Of a DNA stretch of 64,000 nt, positions 1 through 12,310 are shown piece by piece. Position numbers and translations under genes: made by a program. Under the pieces are notes generated by a model that was not told the DNA's origin, ran no database searches, and saw only the letters and a program-made list of their open reading frames with translations. This stretch comes from Exophiala sp. HKRS030 (taxonomy: Eukaryota > Ascomycota > Eurotiomycetes > Chaetothyriales > Herpotrichiellaceae). Position 1 is the stretch's first letter; each line of letters starts with the position of its first letter. The stretch covers positions 3,665-67,664 of the forward strand of contig JAHWDD010000003.1 of the NCBI GenBank assembly GCA_023897205.1. Reading direction: 5' to 3'.

Positions 1-149
1 TCCTCTCGATTCTGGTCCGTTTGGTTCGCAGCATAAACTATGAGCGCCTTTTTGACAAGGGAAAGGTGAAGTTTCATCACATCGGGCCAGTCCCTGTTAT
101 GATTTTCTTCAAGAGCCTTCAGATAAGGGTCAATATTGTCGGAAGACAT
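1..149 (-). CDS. Partial hypothetical protein, N-terminus only, runs off the left edge
   Basis: The minus strand carries an ATG at 149 followed by 49 codons without a stop up to the window edge. The predicted start reads MSSDNIDPYLKALEENHN and continues with a charged, helix-prone stretch (RDWPDVMKLHLSLVKKAL). Base composition is normal, unlike the AT-rich block immediately upstream of the start. I do not recognise the family. The open frame, the normal codon usage and the position at the edge of a RIP block suggest a real gene truncated only by the window, but 49 codons is short and could be chance. Confidence 0.4.
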   Translation of the reverse strand, partial: MSSDNIDPYLKALEENHNRDWPDVMKLHLSLVKKALIVYAANQTDQNRE

Positions 150-3100
150 GGTCGGTTCTGGGGATGGTTATATTAGAGTGCTTTTTGGATTGCTTTGCGT
201 GGGAAGTGAACTTCGTAAATAGTCTGGCGTAACCACTCTCTTTAAGTACATTAACTGGGAGTCCATATATCGTTAGAGGGGCTAGGAAGTTGCAGAAGTC
301 GAGAGTTAGACACAAAGCTGCGCCTCTTGGAAGATTCGAAAGCGGCTTGTCATTTCGTGCTAGACTTTGCTCATGTCCACGACGACAACTTATTATCCTT
401 CAAATGGACTAAATAGAAATGCACACAATAGGTTTTCCATTTGCGTAAGGACCTGGTTTATTCTGGGATAGGCCTGGCATTCATGCGTATCCATAGTAAC
501 GAAAAATTTGACAGTCGAAAGACTAACTAGTATACAGCCCAGATTTTGATACAGGGACGTGAAGGTTCAGTAATCTTGTTTATCAGGCCAATGCCTATTC
601 TTCCGACCTAATTTACTATAACCCATAATTATCATTGCTCTAAAGTTATTCTTAACGTTAATTCCTGCCTGATAAATCCACTAAATATAAGTCCTTCAAA
701 GGGTAAGATAAAGGAATTCACAAAGTCATGGCGTTAACAAACAAAGCACGTGAGTAGCGTCTATAAGACTTATAGATAACAGAGAAGAAAGGTATATCGC
801 TTAATCATCTTAATAAGTTTAACATTTAATAGTGAACTAGTGTGATAAGAAGCGGCCATGTAATTAATGCAAAAACGCGGGATGGGAATATAAAGAACAA
901 GTTAAGAAAGACTTAAGGGGAAAGGATTTTTATTAGGAAGAGATATAAAGGGCGAAATTAATGGGTTAAATTATGGATATATGCCGAGATCTAATTAGTA
1001 TAAAGTTTATAGACCTTATAATAGTCTTTCATAATTAACCCTTATATAAGAATATTAATTGAGTTCTTAATAACATAAATAATTTATAAACATTAGCTAC
1101 TAAATAAGATAAAGTGTTCCCAAAAGATAACTAATAAATAATGTTACCTAGTTACTAGTCTAGCCGCTATGAACACAGTTTCTAAATAACTATTCTGTAT
1201 AGGCACCCAAATATAAGTAGGGAGAAGTATATTAAGCTGCGGGTAAACCGCCATGTGAAAACAAATAGTGATAATTATACTAGTATAGATACTAGCAGGC
1301 AAAGGATTAGTATTCAGGCTCTGACACTCCTATCCATGGTGACAAATGTGGTCAGTCCTTCACACCTATAACTATATCTCTCATCATTTTCATAAATACA
1401 TTAAAAAAACAATATATAAAGGATATCTACATTAGAAGGATCGAAGCTTAGAATAGTGATAGCTATCTTATATATAATCATGAGGATCCGGGGAATAGAG
1501 ATAACCTTTAATGGGAAGGTATTTAGTGAAATACTTTTATATCCATGCTATATAGCTAATTATATAGCTATTATCAAATTCAAAAAAGGACTTCTCTTAT
1601 GTATATAGAGATTAGTTTAAGGATTATGATAACGTAAACATAGGAGTGTAGTGAGCTAGTAAGAGGGTTAATTCGTGCTTTAAAGGATTTTTTATTAGGG
1701 GGGGGATAGCTAAACTCGGCATTCTGTAGGCGGCTAATAATGAAGATGTTTAGGAGGGCTAATGAAGACTGAGAGATCGTTCTGGCGAGCGAACTTCTTT
1801 TATGTTTTTACGCTGACTTGAGGAAGACAGAATTCATGGCAAAGTATAATGAGACATAGATCCCTATCTGCCACTTGACAAAAGTAAATATACCGCGCAA
1901 TGCTGTTAAGGGCCATGAGTGCCACCTCGATATCTTCTGGGACCCGAAACGAACTTCAAAGCCTGAGAGATATGGGACGGCTGTGATCTCGGGATCTAAG
2001 GGCTGGGAATCAGGGAGGAGGTCATGAATCACACACTCATATCAAAGGCGTAGTAACTCCTGCTATGTTACTGTCTTCCATTTACAGTCTACAAACAAAG
2101 TAGGGTACTGAGAGGAATAGATGTTCGAGTGTGGGTAGCAAGAGGCTTGAAGTGAGTTCTTGTCAATCCGTCACCGGAAATTATGATGGTGACAAATTAT
2201 ATCCCGGAGCGTGTATTCCAATAAGGAGAAACTCAGTCAACCATAGCAAGAGATCTAGAGACGCCCAGATATTCCATCAATGGACTTGATAACGTCACAG
2301 AATATGTACCAAAGGTTCTCTGTCCAGAAACCAGAATTCAACCAGACTCTCTAAAGAAAGCGCTCAATATAGGATTAGATAGTATCAAGTAATAATACAC
2401 GGCCTCCAGATTGTGGATTTAGTCAGGCACCCACGCGCGAAGGAGACCATCATATGCACCAACAACTTCCCCTGACACCCCATTAATGAAGCTCGGCTTC
2501 CAAAAAGTGGGAGCTCGCGTCAACGCTTCCTTTCGATATCGTTGAGGGTTTGTATCGACGGGTCAGGTACTTGATCTTGGTCATTAATTCTCTCGTTCAT
2601 TGTGGCGAATGTCATTGTTAAGTTAGCTCCTGAGTGCTCCTTGGAGACAATCTTTTCGCGGCTCGAGGATCGCCTCACAGAAGATATATTGTCCATGTGG
2701 TCGATGTAGAGATTTAGTATTCCACGTAATGCTAAGAGGGTATCGTTGACTAAGAGTTGAATCTTCATATGTGAGCAGATGAGCGATATTATGAAGATTC
2801 GACTTACTGCAAGCCACAGTGTCTCTTGATGACTGAATCTCTGTTGAAGCCTAAAGGCGGCAAAATTGATGATAATAGACACGATTGATCGACCCAAATT
2901 GTAGGACAAGCGGGAATTAGTGTGCCCTGTAAGTCGCAATAGCTTCACTATCTAACCAATCCGATAAAGATAACAGAGCGAGATGCTGAGGATGAACAGA
3001 AGCGAGCTGGTGAATGTATTTTGTCTGTGTATGCGATTTTGTTAGCACCATCCATGCACCTCATCGAAGAGGAACACTCACTCACCCTAAGACTAATGAC

Positions 3101-4228
3101 GATACGAATAGACTGGCAGCGATGATACTTGAGAATAGTGTCACACCTCAGACTACTGTCAGATTTAGTAATGTCGAGGATTCAATGAGACTGTATACCT
3201 CCACAGCCTATATAACCTGTTAGATAGTTGTCAAAAGGAGCCAGGAAATGAACTCACTTCCAGAAAACTGAGGGAAAAAAGGGCCACACGGGCAACAATG
3301 TGATCAATGTTAACGAGCTCCGGTGGTGTCTCGGCGATGACAATGACCAAGGTGATGGCAAGAACTGTTTAGCAAGAGGCATTCAGAAAAAATAGTTTAG
3401 AGCGGGTGTGCCTCAGTGCCAAACTGGTCCAAGCTGCCACGAGAAAAAGTACAGTGACAAATACGTTAACCACGCTGTAAAGTCACGCGGGATCTTTGGT
3501 CGGAGCTATCATGATGTTTGAGCTGCATGTGCGTAAAATAACGAAGCAACAGAGGAGAGAAGAAAAGGCAACCAGGCAACGGGTGGACATGCAGGAGAAG
3601 GGGCTTTTATCTTCTGGACATGCTGCTGAACGTGTAGAGTTGAAGCGCTTAACTCGTTGTCTCCACAGCGGACCTAACGTTCGAATCATAATTTAGGAGC
3701 TTAAGATTCTTAATGTTTATAAATTTCTTGATCTCAAATCTCGCCTGTGTATAAGGCTTCTTTGTAAGTACATTTCCGTTCTACGAGACACGACAGGGAC
3801 CATTCAGCCCGAGTCGCGCTCAGGAATAAGAAGGGGAAGGGTCTTAGGTCGGTCAACTTAATAAGCTGAGCATCCGCCCTGCTTTGATTGACCTCATGAC
3901 GAAGTGACTAGGTAGATAACTTTTGAGGTCGCATTAGCTCTAACCCTGGTTAAGAATATGTTAACCACCCTAGCCAGTTGTGCTTCCCTCAACGAGATCC
4001 CCACTTTTTGTGTGCTTTTCAAAACCCACATAAAAAGTGGGACCATTCCTCTAGTGTAAACTGCCCGAACTGACGCAGGAGTTAATGCTATAACTCTCTA
4101 AGCCCTTAAGCACAGTCAATTTTGGCCCGTGATGATGCGGTCTCAGCAGAGTACTTACTGCCTAACTATATAATATGATAAGACTATTCTGTCCTGCCAT
4201 AGAGAAGCCTATTAAAGCTATAAACACC
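150..4228. other. AT-rich, RIP-like degraded block without a supportable gene
   Basis: Most of this stretch, above all 400-1800, is very AT-rich and dense in TA dinucleotides and stop codons in all frames. The part from about 1800 to 4100 has more normal composition and a few short open frames (for example minus strand 2520-2948, which begins with GTG and is partly hydrophobic), but none shows a recognisable domain. I read it as the remains of repeated elements altered by RIP. No terminal repeats were identified by eye. Confidence 0.6.
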
Positions 4229-6660
4229 ATGAATGAATCGTTTGAAAAGGTCGTAAAGTATATCCCAGATAATGAGGTTGAATGATTGCCTGAATTGATT
4301 ATAAGAGCATAGCAATAGTTGTTCAATGTCTCAGTGATAAAGACAACCCGCTATCGCTTCTATTTACCTTATGAGGGCCATTATGCCTTTATTAATGTGG
4401 TGATGCGCCCATTTAACCAAGTGTCATATCCTTACTTCAATGTTATCATTAAATATTAGCTTTACTGCACCACTATTGATCACGATAGTTATGCTAATAA
4501 CTACTTTAAAGTGAAGATTTAGGAAGTCTACGACACTTATATTTGACCTATCTAGTGTAAGTTTAATGATGGCTAGTAGGGTAGTCACTCCGTGAAGACA
4601 TTCTTTTCTTAGGCTGACAGGAAATAGCAGAACAAAATTCCCTTCTCCATTAGATCCGTTAAAGACTTACTTAGAGAAGAAAACACAATATATGTTAAGA
4701 GGGGAGGAGGCCACAGAATCTGATTGTCCTACTTTAGTCGCCACCCATGGCCTAGCATCTACCAACCTTGAAGTTAGAACTCAGCACCAGAACTCTCATA
4801 GCTTACAACTTGCTGGCGGTGCGCTCCCGTTAACTGCCACAGATGGCCATTTCAATAATAACAATAACAATAACAACAGAGGAGCTAGTCCTAGTTATGT
4901 CAAACTTACACTATAGGATACTATTCTTAAGAAGTTCTAAAGAGAACAAAATCAAATAACGAGAAGAGAGGAAGGTAAAACCGCAAAGAGAAAAAGAAAG
5001 AAGGTGCTAATAGACCTATCTTAACTAGAAGTATTGTAAGAGAAGCTAACAGACACATCTTACCAGGATGCATCGCAAGAGGATCCCATTTAAAACGTTA
5101 TTATGCGCGTTAATGCCATGCGTCTATGGGACGATCGAAAAGGTCAGAATACCTACGAGTTAATTTTGAAGACATTAGAAGGAGGGTTTATTGAGCTTTA
5201 TAATGGCGTCTATAGGACTAAATGGCTAAGTTAGTATTTCGCTGGATGCTTTAGCCTCTGTCAGCATAAAATGGGCCTATGACCAGCAAACCAACGATTG
5301 AACTATTGCGCTGATAGAGTTCAAGTCCTACATCAAATCATCAACAGAATGATTTAGGAGAAAGGTATCCTTGGTCTGATAATGCTATGCGCTGCAGCCG
5401 GTAATATCCTTAAATCAACCCCCAGTGATTACTCTAAGCTAAAGAAAATAGAGAAAGGATTCTGTTTTTACTAGGCCGGACGTATCTCCGGAGCCGAAAA
5501 AGTTAAGATCTGTCGCTAGGTTACTAAGAAATTGTGTAAATCAGAATTAAGGGCCCCTTAATAAGCCTAAAGAATACCTTACCCGATAGTCTAGATCAGC
5601 CATTTCCTGCCCGATATGAGGTGTATATTTCCGCTCATTTCCTGGTGAGGTCCTTATGAGATCCTTACGCTGATGATCATTATTGGTCTAGTCACAAAGA
5701 GGCCTACCGCCTCCTTAAAATTCCAGAACTCAGTTAGATACCACTAAAGCCCGTCCTAATTGACCTTTAGAACGGATGTTTTATGCCTAAGTAGATATAT
5801 CCATACTCCTTCCTTAAAGCTAAATGGAAAAAGCACGCGTCAGGAAAATCGTTACCTTTATAAGAGGAGAAAGTCTCTCAGATTGAAGGTCCACTTCTAA
5901 CAGAGCGGGTTAAGTCTCCTAATGTCCCCGGTGAAGAGGTCAAGGCGGAAGAATAGATGGACAGTCTGTCACTCCTTATCTTCTAACACTAAACACTAAT
6001 GTGAGATAGATATGTCTATGAGCACCCCTACTAAAATAACCAGTGGTTATAACACTAGTGATTCTGAGCCTAAGGAGCGGCGATCTAAATGGTGTCGTGT
6101 GGAAGGTGTCTATAGGGGCATCACCGCAGACATTGCTATAGACATTAAATACGTTAACCCCAAGTTAAGTTTTTCTTAAGCCTTAACTCCCGGTGGGGAC
6201 GTTATAGACGAGTTTACTAAAGACTAACCTACTGCCGATAACCTCATTCCACATAAACTTACACCCTTTGCACTAAATGCATTCGCTGATTGTGGAGAAC
6301 GCTATTCAGGGCATTATGTTAGTGATCTAGATAGACTTGGTTTGACCGCGCAGGAACTTATAGGGCGTAAATCCTGCCGCGGAAATGATGTCCCTGGGAT
6401 TCTAAGGGACTTTAAACATGAACACAGAAGCTTAGACATGTCTCTACCTCAAAATGACAATGGAGGATCGTCTAGTGTCCCTTCCGGCCGATATACAGTC
6501 AACAACACTACCCTACTCGAGCTACTAAATAAGGTCGATTTTAACCCGCCAGTGCAAGATTAACTCTGGGAACAACACGATGAGAATGGAGATGCCGATT
6601 CCACATACACTAATTCTTATTGGGATGCCTAGATTAACTATTTGGAAGACTTAAACTTCG
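4229..6660 (+). pseudogene. RIP-killed long reading frame, probable mobile-element gene
   Basis: Reading the plus strand from the ATG at 4229 gives protein-like sequence that can be followed for about 800 codons, although frame changes cannot be excluded. It is interrupted again and again by TAG and TAA at places where CAG or CAA would fit. Readable segments include a Tyr/Phe-rich region near 4330-4450, an Asn-rich tract from the repeat at 4854-4877, and a segment beginning MSMSTPTKITSGYN near 6010. Stops arising from CA-to-TA changes on the coding strand are the signature of RIP, which acts on duplicated DNA, so this was probably part of a multicopy element. I do not recognise a transposase, reverse transcriptase or integrase motif. 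The end is approximate. Confidence 0.55.
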
Positions 6661-7029
6661 GTTATTATTTATTGCTGCTTCTAGACAGCTTCGAATCTCT
6701 ATGATAGGATGAGTCAGCAATGGTGTTTTCACGCCGTTTTTAAGCGCCTGCACACTCTATAGACCCGTTAAGCGGTTGAAGGCACCGACATTATATCTGA
6801 CTTCACCTTATACTTAAAGCACATCGCACCTATAATACCTTTCTTTATGATCACACACTTAGGTCTATATATGGCTAGAGTATCACTCGGCTATAAGTTA
6901 AAAGGCTCAAAACGAGGCTTAAGGCTAACATCTAAGATTTGATAGATTGCGGCCTCAAGCGGCTCAGTTAGCTTTCTGTTAAGAGATATTTCTTTACCAT
7001 TAATAACTTGCCTAGGGATTCCCTCACTA

Positions 7030-8476
7030 CTAGCTACTTACTAGGAGGCTTCTATACTAGTAATAACTTACCCCTTAGTAGATAGATAGGGAATAACCTT
7101 AGTAATAAGCACTTAGTTTTCCCCTAGTTTAAATCCTTAAGCGCTATAAATTAACTTTATATTGGTTAAACGCAGAGAAATTCCATGCTCTTTTCGATAG
7201 TAATTATAGATAATTAAGTGCTTACGAATGGTTAGTAAATTTCACCCTATAAGGGAGTTATTCTTATCGTACATTATCTTCATAGTAGTGTCGACAGAAT
7301 AAAGCTGCCTTTAGGTAGTTTATCTCCTATTTAAGCGACCTAAATTCTCACTAGTATTGCAGATTCCCTTTAGAATCGTCTGCCCGGACCAGGTCTTTAG
7401 TGAGCAGAACCACTTTTTTAGCAATTTCCCTTAGTGCTTAGATACCTCGAATAATTGGCATATCTTTAACGCGGAAAGGAGTAAAGAAAGTCAAGGCGTC
7501 AGCTTTACTCTAGATGGATATTAAAGGGTTGTTGTTTTATAGTCTAAGCCTAGGTGTTAAGATTAGAAGGATACACGTCTAAGGAATGAAACAGTAGTTA
7601 AATGACCACAAAAGGTGTGGTTTTGTGATTGGAGCTAATTTTAGGGACACGTCATAAATTACCCACTTAACCGTGATTGGCTATGCTTAAGTAGCGTATT
7701 CACTGAGGAGGGATAACTCCCAATAGGGAGAATAACTTACTGCTTTAAGAAGTGATTTTAGGTTTGGTTATCGTGCTATATACCAGCATAAACTGTTCAT
7801 TCCGCAATAGGTTCTGCCTCCCTTCAATGAATGTTGACGAGCTTTACATATAATATTATCATCCTAAGAGATCTTTATATAGTCTATTGTAATTACAAAC
7901 CACAGATAGTATTTCGGTATATAGAGGCACTAAATATCTAAGATATGTATGTAATTTGATACTCTAGTCACTAGATAGTCTCCGTTGATTTTAAGTAGCT
8001 CCTTTAACGAGATAGGGATGCAGAACCTAGTTACCGCTATTTTCACCATTTGGTCTTAGGAGGCTTTCGAGTTGTAACGCATTATCTTCATTAAAGTCTA
8101 GTTCTTCAGCCTTATTAATGTCTTCCTAAGTAAAAGTTACCTGGGACTTTAGATAATATTCAGTACTAAACCTCCTAAGTTTAATGATGCAGTACTATTA
8201 ACAGAGAATAACATTGACAGTAATAGCATTAACGATAAATGGCTTGCGGGCCGTGGTAGTTAAGGAAATAGGAGTATAAAACGAGGCTAATATTAGGCAG
8301 AGATAAAAGGTTCTGCTTACCTTATCGGCGATCCCATTCGTGTTGGAGGCAGCATTATTCTGATATCTAGTTTCAGTATTAACAGCTAAGGTGGCAGACA
8401 CTACTTAATTATCTTTCTTCTTCGGTTGTTCTCGAGGAGGAGAAGGTTCTCCGTTATTATTTTGACTTGCTAACAT
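7030..8476 (-). pseudogene. RIP-killed long reading frame on the minus strand, facing the 4.2-6.7 kb relic
   Basis: The minus strand has an ATG at 8476 (MLASQNNNGEPSPP, then a basic stretch) and can be read down to about 7030 as protein-like sequence with TAG and TAA at expected Gln codons. One or two introns may exist near 8310 and 8190. The C-terminal half is rich in basic and aromatic residues. No catalytic motif was recognised. Together with the plus-strand relic it forms a tail-to-tail pair with about 400 bp between them, which could be two genes of one element or two nested elements. Confidence 0.5.
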
Positions 8477-8503
8477 GGTGAAGACGAGCTTTCTCATTAG
8501 GAG

Positions 8504-8539
8504 TTAATTGATTAATTGATTGATTGATTGATCGATTGA
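8504..8539. repeat. (TTGA)n tetranucleotide repeat at the edge of the RIP block
   Basis: Nine imperfect TTGA/ATTG units lie directly upstream of the start of the minus-strand relic. A second array of the same tetranucleotide lies at 9582-9601, about 1.06 kb away. Base composition changes from AT-rich to normal here. Confidence 0.8.
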
Positions 8540-9320
8540 GGTATAGAATCAAAGTCTACTGGGGAATGCTGACAACCTTATATTTGCTAACAAAGCTTGG
8601 CTTCGCGCTCGAGGTTTCGGCTACTTTTGCGCGTCCCTCGATTAAGATCGCAGGTACCTTAGAACGACCAGCGCAGACCCTTGTCGAAGACTATCGATCT
8701 AACAACATCGCATCCTTGCTTCATGCTGCAGGATTATGTTAAGAAGAGGGAGAGATAGCAGACCAATATGCGACCCTACATTGACAGGTCACAGTCTCCT
8801 TGGACGCGCAGACTGAAACATGACCGTCTCAATAATGCATCAAGAGTGCTTGCTAGCTTGTCTCGTGGCGCAAAGGATTTCAATGGTATGCATATTTTGC
8901 CACATAACACAACAAGTACGAATTCGGAGCTAAAGTAGCAAACGACGGGCATTCTTGTACAAAGATCGGACGCCCGCCTGGGAAATATGCTGATGCTTGA
9001 TTCCGCATTGCGATAACGGGAAACGTGGTAGGATACAGGTATTTTGAAAGGTAGCCTGAGACACGATCGTCGAAGTTGGATGCTTATGCTGCCCAGATTC
9101 TGTATGGCATAACGAATATCAATGGAAGCACTTGCAAGACGACATTAGTGGACAGCACTCACAAACTGCTGTCACAACCTCCACGATCGTGGATATCAAC
9201 AGGAAAGGCTGTAGCTTGTCAGCACACGGTTCCTTCGTCCAGCCCAATCCTTCAGGTCATACGGAGTACGAAGGGCGGATTCGTGGCATTCTGCAGGGCA
9301 ATCAATTAGCATTCCACTAA
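8540..9320. other. Normal-composition stretch with no gene seen
   Basis: Only short overlapping open frames occur on the plus strand (8524-8742 and 9076-9320), with no ATG context, domain or splice pattern that supports a gene. It lies between two TTGA arrays. Confidence 0.5.
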
Positions 9321-9470
9321 TTACCTGGCATTTACCTAGCATTTCCCTAGCGCTTCTTCTTCTACTCAGTATCTACCTAGCAGTTAGCCAGCACCTACCT
9401 AGCATTTACCTAGCATCTACCCACCATTTACCTAGCATTTACCCACCATTTACCGCATCTAACTAGCATT
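9321..9470. repeat. Minisatellite with an 11-bp unit (TACCTAGCATT)
   Basis: About a dozen imperfect copies of TACCTAGCATT and its variants (TACCCACCATT, TACCTAGCATC, TAGCCAGCACC) run head to tail over 150 bp, with a short unrelated interruption near 9354-9372. The unit length is not a multiple of three, so the array is not expected to encode a protein repeat. Units vary by single substitutions, typical of slippage arrays. Confidence 0.85.
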
Positions 9471-9581
9471 CTGCGAGTAATCTCTGGAACCGGCCATAGA
9501 TACAGGCTTCGACTTGTTATCAAGTACATTTCTGACTCTATTTTGCTCTCCTTACTGTAGTACAGCTAACTGGGTTTATTT

Positions 9582-9601
9582 TATTGATTGATTGATTGAT
9601 T
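9582..9601. repeat. (ATTG)n tetranucleotide repeat, second copy
   Basis: Five ATTG units. It has the same unit as the array at 8504-8539, in the same orientation. Confidence 0.8.
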
Positions 9602-11107
9602 ACATCATAGACTGTCCCAGCCGCCGATTAAGTGGGAGCTATGCAGCGTTCGACTTTGAGTAAGGATACCCCTACTAACAATCATGGTATCTGTTCTGAA
9701 TTTGTGCACTGTACCAGGCCGTCCCCGGCCCTCCTCTGCTTCTGTATACCAATATCCACTCATCTGCTCAAAGTATATGGGCGTACTGTGGACGTGACCG
9801 CCGGGATGGGATCCACGGGTCCTGTCCAGTCCTCCGTGGATCCCATCCAGTCCTTTGTTCTGTATCGTTTGCAAATCTATCGCTGAGCCGCCTGTGCGAT
9901 TGGCTGCCCCTTGCAACAGTCATCTGTTTGCGATGCGCTGCATGAAGTGTCGATGTGACCGTAGTGGAAGTGCTTTGAAGTGTTCGAGGCGTGCTCGTTG
10001 ATGTTTCCCCGGTCAATGCTCGCTTTCGATCACGAGGACACCATCAGCAAGTTGATGCGTCGCCACCGCGTCCTGCGCGTGCATTGCGTGCTGTAAAGTG
10101 GCAGTATGTGAAACGTCTGAAAGGTTTCCTGAAATGTGTGTTCTTCTGTCTGATGTGATTGTCCTGTGTGGTAGACCAGCTCTTGCCATTCAACCGCGCC
10201 TCTTCGCCGTGTACTCTTCACTCTCCGATACCGTAGATTGTGGTCGAGCAGGAACAGATGGAGTGCCGAAGTCCATCATCCGTCCAGGGGAGTAAATGAA
10301 AGTGGCGCCAGCCCCTTCCTGCGTACTGGGCCTGCATGTTGGGGTGTTTGGGGAGGCGCAGAGGGTGGTTTCCGAGACTTTGACATGTCGTTCATGAGAA
10401 GATCACCGAGTTGTTGAGCTCCTCCTGGCACTCACAGACAGCCAGACTGTTTCTCTGAGAGTTCCCAGCGGACACCACGTAGAGGTGGGAGTTCGTCGTC
10501 CGCCGACTGGGTTTATGGCGAACTCCTGTTAGCCGCAATGTGATCGTCTGTGCGGGTTTGAGAAAAAGTCATCTCATTGTTACGGTTCATTCTTTCTCAT
10601 CTCCTATGAGTGTCTTTGTGTCTTTTATTGTCTGCTGTGTTGGTGTTAGGGAAAGTCACGTGTGAGGGGCGACCGACATCCTGGCGCAGGCAGTTTATCG
10701 TGCTGTGTCGCCAGATGACCATTTGCAATTTCTTTTGGGTAGCAACACCCACTATGAATTATACCAGTGTCACGTATTTCTGTCAGCACTGCCTTTCATA
10801 TATTGAGAATTCGTTGTACCTGCGAAGTTCAAACTCATCCTTTGTTCATCCTCGCTTCACGCGCTGGAGCGAAAGTGGTTCCTCACTGCCCAACGGACTC
10901 TTTCCTGACTGCGACCTCACAATAAATCTTATCTCACCCTCGGCGTATCGAGCCAGCCACGTATCTTAGAGTCAGTCATGACACAGTGAACGTAGGTGTC
11001 ATTACTGATTCAGATAGCCCTTGATCTCATCTCTAAGCGCACAGCAGCGGGACTGTTGCATTCTACTTCAGGCCTGCAAAGACCTTGCGAATGTTAGGGT
11101 TGAGGAG
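9602..11107. other. No supportable gene; contains a strong hairpin
   Basis: Open frames up to about 119 codons exist on both strands (9605-9916 minus, 10610-10969 plus), but they overlap one another, lack recognisable domains and do not join through credible introns. The region has normal GC. The hairpin at 9804-9848 is listed separately. Confidence 0.5.
9804..9848. repeat. Perfect 15-bp inverted repeat with a 15-nt loop
   Basis: The left arm GGATGGGATCCACGG (9804-9818) pairs exactly with the right arm CCGTGGATCCCATCC (9834-9848). The loop, gtcctgtccagtcct, itself repeats the CCAGTCC motif found again just after the right arm. No T-tract follows, and no gene is known to end here. Confidence 0.85.
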
Positions 11108-11439
11108 ATGCCCAGAGGAAAGAAGAGAAAGGAAGACAACTTTGAGCCGGTTTGTGGATCTCCCTTGTCACTGCTGTATACTCTAATAGCATCTCTACGC
11201 AGGTCGGAAAGAAGGCATTGGAAGGCGTTGAAGAATTCATACAAACGAAAATATTTGACCCAGTCGACCACGACAGACGGATAAAATGCAAGGGCAAGTT
11301 GATCCAGATCTACGATCCCACAGAACCGGCGACCACTCCACCTTTCTGGGAGTACGAGGATGAAGAGAATTACGATATTCACCTAGTACCTAAGAACAAC
11401 AAGGTTCGCGTGATCAAGGCACACATAGCATTCATCTAA
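11108..11439 (+). CDS. Small hypothetical protein, two exons, 92 aa
   Basis: Exon 1 (11108-11149) starts MPRGKKRKEDNFEP, and exon 2 (11203-11439) continues VGKKALEGVEEF. The 53-bp intron 11150-11202 has GT and ACGCAG ends and keeps the frame, while both flanking frames fail without it. The N-terminus has a basic patch (GKKRK) that could act in nuclear localisation. The middle is acidic and aromatic (PPFWEYEDEENYDIH) and the C-terminus basic. I do not recognise the family. The stop overlaps the stop of the convergent minus-strand gene. Confidence 0.55.
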
Positions 11440-12310
11440 ACGGCTGCCATCCGAAGCCTTTCAATAATTTTACTTCCTTCTTCAAAGCCAAGGAGCAAGT
11501 GAAGAGCTATGTCGCCTCGAGTTCTTGGTGTTAGCCCTGCGATACAATCTGTAGTTCTGTGCAAGTGACCTGTTTGCAGCTCCCATTCCCACTGTCTACT
11601 GGTCTTTAATGCAGAAAGGAGGTCATTCCCTATCAAGGGAAGCAGATCAACATCTGCCTCGGAGTATTTATACTCAATTTCTGTATACATATTAGGCGGG
11701 CTTTGCAAATGGAAAGCAATAATGGCTTACGCCTCTCGACGGGCAGAGGGTGTATTGTACTGGCTGTACCGATGGGGTTGCCTGCCGTAGTTCCAATTCT
11801 GCTCCCTGACGCGACTTCATCAAGAGTAGGATGCTTGAATTGGCTGACGTGCCGCTTGAGATACCTCAATAGCTCGATCCTCTCCGTTTTCTTTAGCCCA
11901 ACAATTCCACCCTTGCCAATTGCCCAAGCGCACAGTACGACCGCTCCAGGACTGCACTGCTTCTGCACGTCCTCGAGAAATTGCTTGTAGGTTGTTGTCT
12001 TTCGTTCAGTGGAATCTCCTTTGAGTGCCTTGATTGCAGCGGGGAGCTGCTTGGAAGGGTCTTCGAATCGTTCCGTGACATTCAGTGTGTCTATGCTAGA
12101 TCGAAGTTTCCTGATGCAAGACTTGACCTTGTCCGAAACGTCTAACTCGAAGTTTCGTCGCCTTGAAAGCTCTTCTTCGAGGGACAGTGTTGCTTCCCGG
12201 GTAATGCGAAGTAGTGTTAAGAGGTCGTCGCTAGCAACTCCGTCATAACCATCCTCGTAACGGAAGCTGTGCTTTGCTCGGGTTTCGAGGAGCACACGGG
12301 GAACATCCAT
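11436..12310 (-). CDS. Hypothetical protein, two exons, 274 aa
   Basis: The ATG at 12310 opens a 580-nt exon (11731-12310). A 50-bp intron (11681-11730, GTAAGC donor, CTAAT-like branch site, ATACAG acceptor) restores the frame to a second exon ending at 11436. The N-terminal 100 residues are rich in Leu, Glu and Arg, and helical; a conserved-looking core (GAVVLCAWAIGKGGIVGLKK) follows, then a loop and a C-terminal helical region. No signal peptide or membrane segment is apparent. I do not know the family. A nuclear or signalling role would be a guess. Neighbours are a small unknown gene tail to tail and a kinase-like gene upstream. Confidence 0.55.

Noticed and set aside
2520..2948. 142-codon minus-strand frame in the left AT-rich block
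   Set aside because: It begins with GTG, has no recognisable domain and lies in degraded repeat DNA.
9321..9470. Regularly spaced repeats resembling a CRISPR array
   Set aside because: The units are contiguous 11-bp copies without unique spacers, and the genome is fungal. This is a minisatellite.
10610..10969. 119-codon plus-strand frame with a hydrophobic start resembling a signal peptide
   Set aside because: No cleavage-site context, no homology recognised and no supporting splice pattern. It is most likely a chance frame.
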